NCBI RefSeq assembly: GCF_007990935.1
Contig: NZ_BJXJ01000021.1
Coordinates: forward strand, 1-64,000
Direction of reading: 5' to 3'
Length of the DNA stretch: 64,000 nucleotides
DNA from: Vibrio sagamiensis NBRC 104589
GTDB lineage: Bacteria; Pseudomonadota; Gammaproteobacteria; Enterobacterales; Vibrionaceae
Position 1 is the stretch's first letter; every line of letters starts with the position of its first letter. The position numbers and the translations under genes are program-made. Of the stretch, positions 17,767-26,921 are shown one piece after another. The notes beneath the pieces are model-generated. The model searched no databases. It was not told the origin of the DNA and saw nothing but the letters and a program-made list of their open reading frames with translations.

Positions 17767-18417
17767 TTATTTAAAATGATTGGTTTTAATGAAATGATCT
17801 ATTTGTTTTGGAACCTGATTACTGTAAATCAGGCTGGTATGGGTATGAGGGACTTCAAGATGATCCTGCATCCCATCCAACTTTGTCTCATCTACTGTTA
17901 CAGTACCATCTGAAGGGGTTCGGTCATTACGCATGAAAAGGCTTCTAGCTCCGAAAGCATTTGTGCCAGCAATGCAACCGAGCTTTTGTGTAAAGTTCCA
18001 CTGGTCACAATGTTCCTTTAGCCCATGCTGAGGTGAATTGCCTAAAAAAGCATCTAAACCTAGGAACTGAAGCCGTGATACGATAGATGCACCTCGTAGG
18101 GGAGAGCCCATTGTAATTACATGAGATACTCTTTCTTGTGAAGGTTTTCTATCTGCTAGATAGCGTTTAATTAAGAGCCCGCCTAAACTATGCCCAATTA
18201 ATACATTGGCTGCCCCTTCTTTTAGCTGTTTATCGATGTTCTCGAAGACGGCTTCTTCATTAATTGACACGGTGTTGTAGCTGATGATTTTAGTGTCATA
18301 GCCCAGTTTTTGTAATTGATGGCTTAGCGGTAACATAACCAGTCCATGCATGTAGAGTCCATGTAAAATAATTATTCTCAAGCTATGTTTCTCCTTACGT
18401 ATATCCACCATTTTCAC
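17767..18417 (-). CDS. Alpha/beta hydrolase, lipase-like
   Basis: This 216-residue cytoplasmic hydrolase of the alpha/beta fold has the oxyanion region ILHGLYMHG near residues 17-25. The nucleophile elbow is GHSLGG with S77. A candidate acid lies in SDGTVTVDE, and a candidate histidine in VPHTHTSLIY. The sequence resembles PGAP1/lipase-type proteins that act on esters, but the substrate is unknown. There is no signal peptide. A second possible start is the methionine four codons in (MVDIRK). It is transcribed away from the ribB leader and sits 116 bases past the start of the LplT-PlsC gene, with no obvious operon. Confidence 0.85.
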   Translation of the reverse strand: MKMVDIRKEKHSLRIIILHGLYMHGLVMLPLSHQLQKLGYDTKIISYNTVSINEEAVFENIDKQLKEGAANVLIGHSLGGLLIKRYLADRKPSQERVSHVITMGSPLRGASIVSRLQFLGLDAFLGNSPQHGLKEHCDQWNFTQKLGCIAGTNAFGARSLFMRNDRTPSDGTVTVDETKLDGMQDHLEVPHTHTSLIYSNQVPKQIDHFIKTNHFK

Positions 18418-18533
18418 CGATCACAATAGAAGGTGTCCAAGGAGGTTATCTTGGCTCTCATGCACAGCTCCTAGAAAACTCTTAGGTATAATCTCTGTCG
18501 CCTTTGAGAGCCAATCCCATTCATTTAAATTCG

Positions 18534-20399
18534 TTAAGCTAACTGATTCGAGCGTAAACGTTGTACTTCAAGTTGCAATGAATCTTTGGTGAGCTGATCT
18601 GATTGAAGCACCTCACCAATATTTACTTCCACTCTTGACCAAAAGCGAGTTGGGCGTGAGGTTAGAGCGTGTCCGTTTTTATGACTAAAAAAAGATCCCC
18701 ACAATCCATTTAATGCAACAGGAATGACGGGTACCGGAGTGTGAGCGAGAATTTTTTCAACGCCAGGCTTGAACTCATTCAATTGGCCATTTGTTGTGAG
18801 CTTACCTTCAGGAAAAATACAGACCAGTTCACCGTTATGCAGGGCTTGCTCGATCGTGTGAAATGCAAATTCATACGTCTTTGCGCATCTTTTTGGTGAA
18901 CAAATAGGGATGACACCAGCATGCCTGAAGACATATTTCAAAACAGGCAAATCACTGATTGATTTGTCCATAACGAATCGAACAGGTCGAGTAGAAGCAC
19001 CCATTAATATTAATGCATCTACATAGCTAACATGGTTCGCAACAAGAAGGGCTGCCCCTTGTTGTGGTATGTATTGACGTCCTCTGATGGAAACCCTGTA
19101 CATCACGTGGCTGATCAGGTAGCTAATGAAACGCTGCGTAAATTCAGGCACTTGTTTGTAAACATAGACGGCAACGATAAAGTTAACAGCCGCCATAAAT
19201 GCAAAAAGCTCAACAATCGAAAGATTTAATATAGATAAAACGACAATAGAAACAATAGAAGAACTTACCATGAATAGAGCGTTCATGATGTTATTCGCAG
19301 CAATTGAGCGCGCACATTCATCATCTTCAGAACGAGATTGAATGAAAGAATAAAGTGGAACAATAAATACACCGCCACTCACACCAATCAAAAAGAGATC
19401 GAACATCACTCTAAAGTGCTCGGATTGGCTGACGAAGCTTTGTAGATTGTAATAATGATCAGGAAAGCTGGCCATATCAGGAACAGCCCATAACAAGTCA
19501 GCACTAAATAATGTTAATCCAAGCACGCCAAAAGGCAGTATGCCCAATTCAACTTGATTGAATGACAGTTTGCTACATAGCCAAGAGCCTGAAGCAATAC
19601 CAACTGAAAAAAGAGCCAGCAATAAAGAGACCACAGTACTGTCAGCAAACAAATGTTCACGGGCAAAGTTTGGGAATTGAGTCAGGTAAGTGGCGCCCAT
19701 AAACCAAAACCAACTGATGGCTAATATTGACATCCAAATACCACGTTGCTTTTTGGCTACTCTAAGGGTTTCTTTCAGACCTGTAATTGGCTCGAATTTA
19801 ACTTTCTCATGAGTTTTAGACGGTAGAGAAGGAATGTTAAAACTACTGATTAAACCTAGGAAGGATAGCAACACCACGAGCACTGATGCTATTAATAACC
19901 CCTTATCGCTGGTTAAAAGTAGACCTGCGCTTAATGTACCTGTAAGAATAGATAGGAAGGTACCGACTTCAACCCAGGCATTACCTTGCACCAATTCATC
20001 CGGCTTTAAGGCTTGAGGTAAAAGAGCGTATTTAACTGGACCAAAGTAGGCAGATTGAGTCCCTGTCATGAATAATAGCATTAGCATCAAGATAGCATTT
20101 TGCATCGTTATGGCAGCGGCAGCACACAACATAATCAGGAGCTCTAGAATTTTTAGGCGCTGAATCAGCTTAGCTTTGTCCATATTGTCAGCAACAGCAC
20201 CAGCATGAGCTGAGAATAAAAAGAATGGCAGAATAAAAAGCCCCGCAGCTAAATTAACGAACATATCAACGGGCATGGGTAAGTGATCAATATATTGATA
20301 CGTAACCATCAACAAGAGTAGGTTTTTATAAATGTTATCGTTCAACGCCCCCAGACTCTGGGTGACGAAGTAAGGGAAAAAGCGTTTTGTGAACAGCAT
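18534..20399 (-). CDS. MFS lysophospholipid transporter fused to PlsC-type acyltransferase
   Basis: This 621-residue inner-membrane protein has two parts. Residues 1 to about 420 form a 12-helix MFS transporter resembling LplT (MLFTKRFFPYFVTQSLGALN at the start). Residues about 430-621 form a glycerophospholipid acyltransferase with the HX4D motif (NHVSYVDAL, H456) and the FPEGKLTTNG motif. In E. coli LplT and the acyltransferase/acyl-ACP synthetase Aas are separate and recycle lysophosphatidylethanolamine. Here the transporter and acyltransferase are one chain and the adenylating Aas domain is absent. A role in moving and reacylating lysophospholipids is inferred from the domains. Confidence 0.9.
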   Translation of the reverse strand: MLFTKRFFPYFVTQSLGALNDNIYKNLLLLMVTYQYIDHLPMPVDMFVNLAAGLFILPFFLFSAHAGAVADNMDKAKLIQRLKILELLIMLCAAAAITMQNAILMLMLLFMTGTQSAYFGPVKYALLPQALKPDELVQGNAWVEVGTFLSILTGTLSAGLLLTSDKGLLIASVLVVLLSFLGLISSFNIPSLPSKTHEKVKFEPITGLKETLRVAKKQRGIWMSILAISWFWFMGATYLTQFPNFAREHLFADSTVVSLLLALFSVGIASGSWLCSKLSFNQVELGILPFGVLGLTLFSADLLWAVPDMASFPDHYYNLQSFVSQSEHFRVMFDLFLIGVSGGVFIVPLYSFIQSRSEDDECARSIAANNIMNALFMVSSSIVSIVVLSILNLSIVELFAFMAAVNFIVAVYVYKQVPEFTQRFISYLISHVMYRVSIRGRQYIPQQGAALLVANHVSYVDALILMGASTRPVRFVMDKSISDLPVLKYVFRHAGVIPICSPKRCAKTYEFAFHTIEQALHNGELVCIFPEGKLTTNGQLNEFKPGVEKILAHTPVPVIPVALNGLWGSFFSHKNGHALTSRPTRFWSRVEVNIGEVLQSDQLTKDSLQLEVQRLRSNQLA

Positions 20400-20604
20400 A
20401 TAGGCTCCGATTAAAAAATCTTTCGATGCGATAATTTGAGTATATAGATACTATATCCTGTGAAACCAGTCATGGTGATAAAGTCTCTTTGGACGTGACC
20501 TTAAGTAACGTATAATGATACTTCATGATGGTAGTGTTAATTATTCGAGTCTAGGTTACTGCTGCAAGTGATTTAGCGTGTTCAATCATTAATTTTTCTA
20601 GTTA

Positions 20605-21339
20605 TTAATGTTCCAAATCATCAAAAAGAGGGAAGGTCCAGCGTCGCATGGCCAACACTAGTGAAGTACCATGTTTTTCGTCCATTTCTAAAGTACTATC
20701 TTCACGACATGTTTGATAAAATTCACTAATAACTTTTTGTAATCTTTGCTGAATTTTTTTATTGGAAGGTAGGCTCATTAATCCTGTAGCCATCACAAGT
20801 TTCTCATCTTCACCACAGAAAGTACTGTGAAAAAAAGCATCTTGGACCTGTTGTTGGAAAAAGTGTTGAATCGGCCCTCCTGGCTGCCATTTAAAAGTAG
20901 GAGAAATGCGTAAACGAATTTTGTTATCGGGTAATAACTCAATAATATTTAGCTTGTCGAGAGCTGCTAACTTTTGAACCAATTCTAATTCGTTGTAGGT
21001 ATATTGTTGAGTGATTTCTTCGAAGAGGTAGCCGTTAATAACGCAAACTGCGACGAGCAAGAGCCCTTTATCATCAACCAAACATTGCTCTTGCTCTATG
21101 GTTAAGGTCTCCAAACCTTTGTTATGTTCCGCTGATAGCTTAACTAACTCTATCATATCAAGCCCTATCAACTGGCATATATGTTCTAAGCGCTCTAAGC
21201 TGATTTGGCTTCCCTTAGCTAAGAGGCGTTTTACCGAACCCTCACTCAGATTTAAGTGTTGCGCTATATCTACATAGTGTATGTTTGCATGTTTGAGCTG
21301 GCGTTTAAGCTCTTTGATTACGATATGGCTGTCAGACAT
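20605..21339 (-). CDS. XRE-family helix-turn-helix regulator
   Basis: This 244-residue regulator has an N-terminal XRE helix-turn-helix at residues 8-65 (ELKRQLKHANIHYVDIAQHL then LSEGSVKRLLAKGSQISLER). The remaining 170 residues are helical, with no domain I recognise. They contain a winged-like stretch (LVQKLAALDKLNIIELLPDN) and two cysteines (CGEDEK, CREDS). The start at 21339 is preceded by an AAGTGATGTT stretch. It might belong to a gamma-proteobacterial group of cytoplasmic XRE regulators. Its neighbours are on the same strand but separated by a terminator, so the target is unknown. Confidence 0.85.
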   Translation of the reverse strand: MSDSHIVIKELKRQLKHANIHYVDIAQHLNLSEGSVKRLLAKGSQISLERLEHICQLIGLDMIELVKLSAEHNKGLETLTIEQEQCLVDDKGLLLVAVCVINGYLFEEITQQYTYNELELVQKLAALDKLNIIELLPDNKIRLRISPTFKWQPGGPIQHFFQQQVQDAFFHSTFCGEDEKLVMATGLMSLPSNKKIQQRLQKVISEFYQTCREDSTLEMDEKHGTSLVLAMRRWTFPLFDDLEH

Positions 21340-21442
21340 AACATCACTTTTCTTATAATCTTAATACTAATGAAGCAGGTAAGTAACGGGGCGTCAATGT
21401 ATCTGATTAAGATAGTCTCTTGGGTATGGGGTAGAAGTCATT

Positions 21443-21474
21443 AAAAAAGAGCCAACAGTAAATTGTTGGCTCTT
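21443..21474 (-). terminator. Strong minus-strand terminator with no gene close upstream
   Basis: AAGAGCCAACA (21447-21457) and TGTTGGCTCTT (21464-21474) pair perfectly in an 11-pair stem with a six-base loop. A T run follows on the minus strand (21448 down to 21443). The nearest upstream minus-strand gene, the CodB-like permease, ends 335 bases away, so it either has a long 3' UTR or an unseen small transcript ends here. Confidence 0.8.
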
Positions 21475-21808
21475 GATACTTTAGTTTTAATTAGTTTTTA
21501 ATATTGATTTGACGTTGTTAGTACTGTGTTGAAAGCTTATGCTTGTACTTTAAAGCTCTTTATGGTGATAACTTTAATGTTTATTGTCCTTCTATGCAAT
21601 TGTTTCTTACTGATTTTGTTAACTTTTTCCATATTATTTGAAAAAGTGTTAGGTGGCGCAGCATTTTTAATAGTGAATAGAGGATATTATTCAATTTTAG
21701 GTCTAACCTATTATGTTTGATGATTAAAGTCTGAACAGTTTCAGTAGCGTAAAGAATGGTACTCAATGAGTCTTAAATAGAAGAGCATCGAGTGATTACT
21801 GACATTCT
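21475..21808. other. Intergenic region, no convincing gene
   Basis: Two short opposing frames of 61-64 codons exist here but both are AT-driven and hydrophobic or basic without ribosome sites. The stretch precedes the strong minus-strand terminator and might be the 3' UTR of the permease gene. Confidence 0.4.
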
Positions 21809-23056
21809 TCAAGTTAGTTTAGGGCTTTTCGACAAGTAAAGCTCTTTATTAGATATATAGTCGCAGATCAGATAACTAACGATACTGATTATTAATGTAT
21901 TAATTGGTACAATCCCAGGCAAAATTAAACCGGATATTACACCAATAAAAAGTGCGATTATGCTTGGCCAATTTATTGGCTGATATTGTTTTTTATGTAA
22001 ATTATAATATTTTTTTCTCTTAATTAAAAAATCAGAAATAATTATCCCACCGATACTTGGTAAAATATAGGATACGATAGTTATCCAGTCTAAAAAATTC
22101 TCATATAGCCAAAGAGAGAGTAAAGTACCAACTAAACCATTTATAACAGATATTGGTTTACTTTTTATTCCAGTTATTGTTGAAAATGCAAGCCCTGATG
22201 AATAGAGAGCATGATTATTTGTTGTCCAAATACTTAGTATTAGAATTGTAGTTGCTGGAATAAATATGCCTTGTGATACTACCTTTTCAGAGATGTTATT
22301 AAGCCCTCCATTTACATCTCCAAATGCACCAAAAAAAAACATTAAAGAGTTACCGATAAAAAAAGCAAGAAAAGTAATGGTTACGGCACTTCGAGGTGTC
22401 TTACTATAACGAGCAAAGTCGGATGTCACTGTTCCAGCGCCAATAAAGGAGCCTATGACCATAGCTATAGCGACTGATAAGTCTATATTTTTATTCGATA
22501 ATTCGGCATTTAAGGTAAGTGAATTGCCAAAGTGCTCCACGGTATCTACAACAGAATAGCAACCTAAGATAGCGATAGATGGTACAGCAATTGCTGCTAA
22601 AAGCATGATTGAATATAAACCAAAATAGACAGTAGAGGTCATGACTAAACCAGAAATAAAAAGTAAAGTATTAAGATCTATGTCAGTAGCTTTGTGAATG
22701 AGGACTGCAAATATAGCAATACCAATGCCGAACCAACCTATTTGAATAAGGCCAATAATAACAGATGGTAACCAAAAACCTTTACTTCCGAATGAGTGTC
22801 GAGCGAGCATATAAGTAGAAAGACCTGTATAAGATCCTATATAACTAAGACAAGCAGCATAAAAACCAAGAAGTATGTTCCCAATTAAAACAGATAGAAA
22901 AAAATTGACATTAGTCATGGAGGAAAATAGTGCATTACCTGCCCATATACTGGCTGAAAAGAAAGTAAGTCCAAGCATAATCATCGTTAATGTGAATACC
23001 CCTTTTTTTTCAGAATGAGGTACTGACTCAAAACTATAGTTATTATCTTTAGCCAT
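21809..23056 (-). CDS. codB: CodB-like NCS1 nucleobase permease
   Basis: This 415-residue inner-membrane transporter of the NCS1 family has about 12 helices. Family marks are FTLTMIMLGLTFFSASIWAG in helix 1, the LSYIGSYTGLSTYMLARHSFG loop, GWFGIGIAIFA, and TSDFARYSKTPRSA. It most resembles cytosine permease CodB, but no codA deaminase is adjacent, so the substrate (cytosine or another purine/pyrimidine) is uncertain. The ATG at 23056 has a good ribosome site (GGAGTTAACC); the four-codon-longer frame does not. A Qrr small RNA gene on the same strand ends 212 bases upstream of its start. Confidence 0.85.
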   Translation of the reverse strand: MAKDNNYSFESVPHSEKKGVFTLTMIMLGLTFFSASIWAGNALFSSMTNVNFFLSVLIGNILLGFYAACLSYIGSYTGLSTYMLARHSFGSKGFWLPSVIIGLIQIGWFGIGIAIFAVLIHKATDIDLNTLLFISGLVMTSTVYFGLYSIMLLAAIAVPSIAILGCYSVVDTVEHFGNSLTLNAELSNKNIDLSVAIAMVIGSFIGAGTVTSDFARYSKTPRSAVTITFLAFFIGNSLMFFFGAFGDVNGGLNNISEKVVSQGIFIPATTILILSIWTTNNHALYSSGLAFSTITGIKSKPISVINGLVGTLLSLWLYENFLDWITIVSYILPSIGGIIISDFLIKRKKYYNLHKKQYQPINWPSIIALFIGVISGLILPGIVPINTLIISIVSYLICDYISNKELYLSKSPKLT

Positions 23057-23267
23057 GGTTAACTCCAATTATAATGACATTAATATAGCTTACGCCACAA
23101 TATTAAATTATTATGTTTGTATGAAATATATAGTCAATCTTTTTATTTGGATTATTTTATTAATATTAAATTTTCTTACAGTCAAATGAACAATTGATTG
23201 ATTTGTATTTATGAATTGGAAGGAGGGGTTTCTGGAAAAAGAGGTATTACTGACATTATTGTAGAAT

Positions 23268-23372
23268 AAAAAAAGCCAACTGCACAAAGCAATTGGCATA
23301 TATAACCGTGAACAATAAGTATTCACTAACAACGTCAGTTGGCTAGGTGACCCTTGGCTTAAAAGGGCCACT
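23268..23372 (-). ncRNA. qrr: Qrr quorum-regulatory small RNA
   Basis: On the minus strand, about 105 bases carry the hallmark Qrr core (positions 23355 to 23322, including GGGTCACCTAGCCAACTG followed by ACGTTGTTAGTGAA). I recall this core as nearly invariant in Vibrio Qrr RNAs. The 5' hairpin pairs TGGCCCTT with AAGGGTCA. A second hairpin is GTGAA/TTCAC (23308-23326). The terminator is GCCAATTGC/GCAGTTGGC (nine pairs, one G-U) followed by seven T (23274 to 23268). The start is placed from a sigma-54 promoter. Qrr RNAs with Hfq pair with luxR/hapR and aphA messages. Which numbered qrr this is cannot be told from sequence alone; it is not beside luxO here. Confidence 0.95.
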
Positions 23373-23383
23373 CCTTTAAATAA

Positions 23384-23399
23384 GCATATTACGTGCCAA
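23384..23399 (-). promoter_or_regulatory. Sigma-54 promoter of qrr
   Basis: On the minus strand TTGGCACGTAATATGC has GG and GC separated by exactly ten bases, as required for a -24/-12 sigma-54 promoter. It lies 12 bases upstream of the predicted qrr start, as in known LuxO-activated qrr genes. Confidence 0.9.
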
Positions 23400-23434
23400 C
23401 TTTTGTCTTTAATCAATGTGCCATTCCACGCGTT

Positions 23435-23485
23435 TTGCGCTGCAATAGGTGTCAATTTTTCGCAAAATGGAATTGCAAAGTGCAA
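23435..23485 (-). promoter_or_regulatory. LuxO binding sites upstream of qrr
   Basis: TTGCACTTTGCAA on the minus strand (23473-23485) fits the LuxO palindrome TTGCA-N3-TGCAA perfectly. A second shorter imperfect palindrome, TTGCAGCGCAA, lies at 23435-23445. They are about 100 and 60 bases upstream of the qrr start, a normal enhancer position for a sigma-54 activator. Confidence 0.85.
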
Positions 23486-23544
23486 AAAAAGAGTAAAATG
23501 CTAGTGACTTTGTTAACTTTTATTACTATTGGCATTTTTGATGA

Positions 23545-24852
23545 TTAAAAGAAGAGTTCAATTAATTCACGCACATTCACTCTTGCTCCTATTCTAGCTG
23601 CGAGAAGATACATCCCTGCAATTTTTCTATGTAAAAACAAGGCATCTGCTGGTGGGGTGTGCCAATAATCTTTTTCCATACTCAGCATCGCACTCGCATC
23701 ACGTAATTTGTGTGCTAATTCACTTTTGCCAAAATCATAAGGTGAGTTAACCCTCATAGGCTCACATGCAAGCTTAACTAATTCGAGAACAGCTTGACGC
23801 TGTTCAGGCAAGATTTTTTGACTGAAAAAACCAATGCTTTCCAAGGCAATGTTTAATTCTTGTTCGTTGTTATTAATCACGGCTGAAAAGGCTTTAAGGT
23901 ACCCTAAACTGACAATATCACTATATTCACGTGTTGCTCCGAAGTCTAACAGACCAATTTGACGAGTCTCTTGATTAAATACGTAGTTAGCAAAATTAGG
24001 GTCAGTTTGAATGATTTTGAACTCGAAAAGTTCACGAAACATCAAATGCATCAAATTTCGCATTATGAAGTCACGAGTCTCTTGATTAAATTGTGTAGCC
24101 TCTTCTATAGCGATCCCTTCGGTAAATGACATCGTCAGTACAGATTCACTACAGCTTCGTGGATAGGTTTTTGGTACTTTAAATTGTGGGTAAGGGTTGA
24201 GTAATTCGCGATAACGTTGAATGTATTCTGCTTCACGCACGTAGTCAGCTTCATAATGAAGTTGAATTTTTGCTTCCTCGAGGAGTAACTTAATATCAAC
24301 TGACTCTGGGATTAACCCAACCATTTTGAGCAGTAACCCAACGTTATTAATGTCACTATTAATACTTTTCTTTATTCCCGGATATTGTACTTTTACTGCT
24401 AATTTATCCCCAATCTCACTATAAGCTTGATGAACTTGGCCAATAGAAGCACTGGCAATAGGTTTAAAGTTAAATGATAAAAACTCGGATTTCCAGTGGC
24501 TACCTAATGCTTTTTCTAAAGTTTCACTGAGTTGTTTAGCAGGCATTGGATCGGCGTTAGAGCGAAGTCGAGAAAGAAGGATAGCCAGTTCAGGTACGAG
24601 TAAGTCTCCGGAATCCATTGATAACATCTGTCCTAGCTTCATAGCTGCCCCTCGTAAATGAGCCAACTGCTCGGTCAAACGTGTAATGTTTTGTGGTGTC
24701 AATAATAAATCTCTTGCTTTGGGCTTGTTACCTTGAACAATTTGTTTGGTCCCTTCAGCAAGCATATTGCCAGCAACACGAGTGGCTAAAGAAGCAATTT
24801 TCCCTAATCTTAGGGCTTGATTTGTTGGTAGGTTTCTTTCTTTTGATCGCAT
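23545..24852 (-). CDS. ABC1/UbiB-family atypical kinase
   Basis: This 435-residue protein belongs to the ABC1/AarF/UbiB kinase-like family. The signature KxGQ helix is at AAMKLGQMLSMDSGD, the nucleotide-binding lysine lies in DKLAVKVQYPGI, the QTDPNFANYVF loop is catalytic-like, and LDFGATREY is the DFG-type motif. UbiB itself has C-terminal membrane helices and lies in a ubi operon. This protein has neither, so it is a UbiB paralogue of unknown target, perhaps linked to quinone or lipid homeostasis. The gene is single and its promoter region is shared with the divergent LysE-type gene. Confidence 0.9.
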   Translation of the reverse strand: MRSKERNLPTNQALRLGKIASLATRVAGNMLAEGTKQIVQGNKPKARDLLLTPQNITRLTEQLAHLRGAAMKLGQMLSMDSGDLLVPELAILLSRLRSNADPMPAKQLSETLEKALGSHWKSEFLSFNFKPIASASIGQVHQAYSEIGDKLAVKVQYPGIKKSINSDINNVGLLLKMVGLIPESVDIKLLLEEAKIQLHYEADYVREAEYIQRYRELLNPYPQFKVPKTYPRSCSESVLTMSFTEGIAIEEATQFNQETRDFIMRNLMHLMFRELFEFKIIQTDPNFANYVFNQETRQIGLLDFGATREYSDIVSLGYLKAFSAVINNNEQELNIALESIGFFSQKILPEQRQAVLELVKLACEPMRVNSPYDFGKSELAHKLRDASAMLSMEKDYWHTPPADALFLHRKIAGMYLLAARIGARVNVRELIELFF

Positions 24853-25011
24853 AAATGACTCTCTTTCTATAAAGCTTATTCCCCATTATGAGTAACTTGA
24901 CTGCTTGATCGAACATGATCTATCGGTAACCTTATACGTTTGAAATGCGTATTTGGATACAAATGAAAATAATAGTAAATTAATGACTTGCTCTACTTGA
25001 GGTTAACTTAA

Positions 25012-25629
25012 ATGATTTTTTCTGACTTAATATCACTGTTTATTATCTGCTTGCTAGGAGCAATGTCTCCTGGACCGAGCTTAGCGATTGTTGCTAAACA
25101 TGCGTTATCTGGCGGCCGAATTCATGGTTTGGCAACAGCATGGGCGCATGCATTGGGGATCGCTATGTATGCTGGTTTGACATTGCTTGGTTTAGCAATA
25201 GTGCTTCGCCAGAGCCCTATTATATTTAAAACGATTACGATTCTCGGTGCTTTATATTTGATTTATTTAGGTATCAATGCTTTACGCTCCAAAGGTGGGA
25301 TATCTGAAAAATTAGAGTCAACTCAAGCAACATCTGTCATGAAAGCTGCGCGGCAAGGGTTCTTTATGGCTATCTTAAGCCCTAAGATCGCCATATTCTT
25401 CACCGCCTTATTTAGTCAATTTATTTCTTTAGATAGTCCAATCGGCGTTAAAGTTACCATCGTCTCCTTGCCATTTCTTATCGATGGTTTGTGGTACACA
25501 TTTGTCACTATGGTTTTATCCGATATACGTGTCGTTGATAAAATCCGTTCCAAAGCTGTTTTGATCGACAAATTGACAGGTGTGATCCTAGTTTTACTTG
25601 CAGTACGAGTGATCGTAATGAATATGTAG
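25012..25629 (+). CDS. LysE/RhtB-family amino acid exporter
   Basis: This 205-residue inner-membrane exporter of the LysE superfamily has about six helices. Its N-terminal mark is LGAMSPGPSLAIVAKHALSG, followed by ATAWAHALGIAMYAGL and the loop RQGFFMAILSPKIAIFFTALF, all typical of RhtB-type homoserine/threonine or related amino acid exporters. The substrate cannot be told from sequence. It is a single gene, divergent from the ABC1 kinase gene, with a GAGGTTAACTTAA ribosome region before the ATG at 25012. Confidence 0.9.
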   Translation: MIFSDLISLFIICLLGAMSPGPSLAIVAKHALSGGRIHGLATAWAHALGIAMYAGLTLLGLAIVLRQSPIIFKTITILGALYLIYLGINALRSKGGISEKLESTQATSVMKAARQGFFMAILSPKIAIFFTALFSQFISLDSPIGVKVTIVSLPFLIDGLWYTFVTMVLSDIRVVDKIRSKAVLIDKLTGVILVLLAVRVIVMNM

Positions 25630-25778
25630 TTTTGTTTATTTTACGAACGTAAATCGGCAAGAGCAGAATTACTGTACTATCCTGATATACAATAAATTTT
25701 TTATATTAACTGTCTTTGCTTTTAGTACGCTGTTGTGAGATAGAATATTGAATATGGATTGTGAGGAAAAGGACGCTC

Positions 25779-26429
25779 ATGGATAAAAAAAAACTCTTAT
25801 CGTTTATGCCGTTTTTCCTACTCTTTATTGCAGGAACAGTTGATGTTATTGGTTTTTTACACTTACAAAATGGCTTGTTCGTTTCGTTTATGAGTGGAAA
25901 TACGACTCATGTTGGTATTTTACTAAATGAGCCAATTGACTCGAGAGTTTGGTATTATGCTGGAGTGATTTGTCTATTTATTCTCGGGGCTTTATTTGGT
26001 GAGGTGATTGCTTTGAGTGCTGCGCCTTATTATCGATGTATTATTATGCTTTTCGTTGTTTTGCTTCTGTCATTCACGGTCTTAATTACTCATATTACTC
26101 CTCCCATCGTGACAAATTTATTACTAAGCTTTGCTATGGGAATTCAAAATATTGCCCTTCGAGTTACGATAAAACAAGCCATACCACTAACATTTGCAAC
26201 GGGCTTCTTGGTCAACACTGGGCGTTCGTTAGCACTATTGATTATGAGAAAGAGTGAAAGTAGTGATTTAAAGCATTCATTTTTATTGTGGGCTTCTATA
26301 TTTTTAGGAGGTGTTACAGGGGCTAAAGCGATGTCTATGCCATTGGATTTTGCTTTGATGCTACCTATTATTTTATCTACTGTTTCTGTGTTTATGCTTT
26401 ATTGGACACATGAAATACCCGATGTGTAA
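25779..26429 (+). CDS. DUF1275 (YoaK-like) membrane protein
   Basis: This 216-residue inner-membrane protein belongs to the DUF1275/YoaK family. The opening FMPFFLLFIAGTVDVIGFLH and the motif VSFMSGNTTHVGILL are characteristic, as is FAMGIQNIALR followed by TFATGFLVNTGRSLA. About six helices are predicted. The function of the family is unknown; a transporter role has been suggested. The frame opens at a GTG (25761), but the ATG at 25779 has AGGAAAAGGA at good spacing and removes an odd basic leader. Confidence 0.87.
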   Translation: MDKKKLLSFMPFFLLFIAGTVDVIGFLHLQNGLFVSFMSGNTTHVGILLNEPIDSRVWYYAGVICLFILGALFGEVIALSAAPYYRCIIMLFVVLLLSFTVLITHITPPIVTNLLLSFAMGIQNIALRVTIKQAIPLTFATGFLVNTGRSLALLIMRKSESSDLKHSFLLWASIFLGGVTGAKAMSMPLDFALMLPIILSTVSVFMLYWTHEIPDV

Positions 26430-26504
26430 ATCAGTAAGTGCTACCTCAAAGTCACTCCTAAAATGCTACACCTCAACGGCTGGATTAAGGTGTAGCGAAA
26501 AACT

Positions 26505-26714
26505 TTAGCGATGAACTTCTTCGTACTCACCTTCTATCGCCTCATTTTTACTTGTATCAAATTCATAAGTCTCTTGCACATCTTTGATTTTTTTTTCGAT
26601 ACGCTTACCAGTGATGATAGCAGCAATTGCAACTGGGATAGCAATGAGCAGGCTAAATGTTAACGTTAATAGACCCGTTATGGTAGCTAATGCAATAACG
26701 ATAATTCGATTCAT
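26505..26714 (-). CDS. Small single-pass membrane protein, unknown function
   Basis: This 69-residue protein has a membrane segment of about 35 hydrophobic residues (MNRIIVIALATITGLLTLT then LLIAIPVAIAAIITG). A charged cytoplasmic tail rich in Lys and Glu follows (KRIEKKIKDVQETYEF, EAIEGEYEEVHR). The hydrophobic stretch may be one long or two short helices. The ATG at 26714 has a ribosome site (AGAGGGCATAATT); the longer frame does not. I do not recognise the family. It is a single gene convergent with the DUF1275 gene. Confidence 0.7.
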   Translation of the reverse strand: MNRIIVIALATITGLLTLTFSLLIAIPVAIAAIITGKRIEKKIKDVQETYEFDTSKNEAIEGEYEEVHR

Positions 26715-26921
26715 AATTATGCCCTCTTGTAGACTATTGTCCTCAACTCTCGTCAAGTCGTCATTATTAAACGAGTTTGCTGAGCTTATGGAATTACTCT
26801 ACATTATTGAATATGAACAGAGCATGAATGTAATGTCATTCAGTTTAATTGAGGTACATTACTCACTCATTGCTAAAAGGTATGTTTAAAACAGTATTTT
26901 TTCATGGGTAATATTGAATAG

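Noticed and set aside
21526..21766. Two opposing frames of 64 and 61 codons
   Set aside because: Both are composition-driven with no ribosome site and no recognisable sequence.
23111..23485. 124-codon minus-strand frame upstream of codB
   Set aside because: It spans the LuxO sites, the sigma-54 promoter and the whole Qrr RNA, has no ribosome site and no family look.
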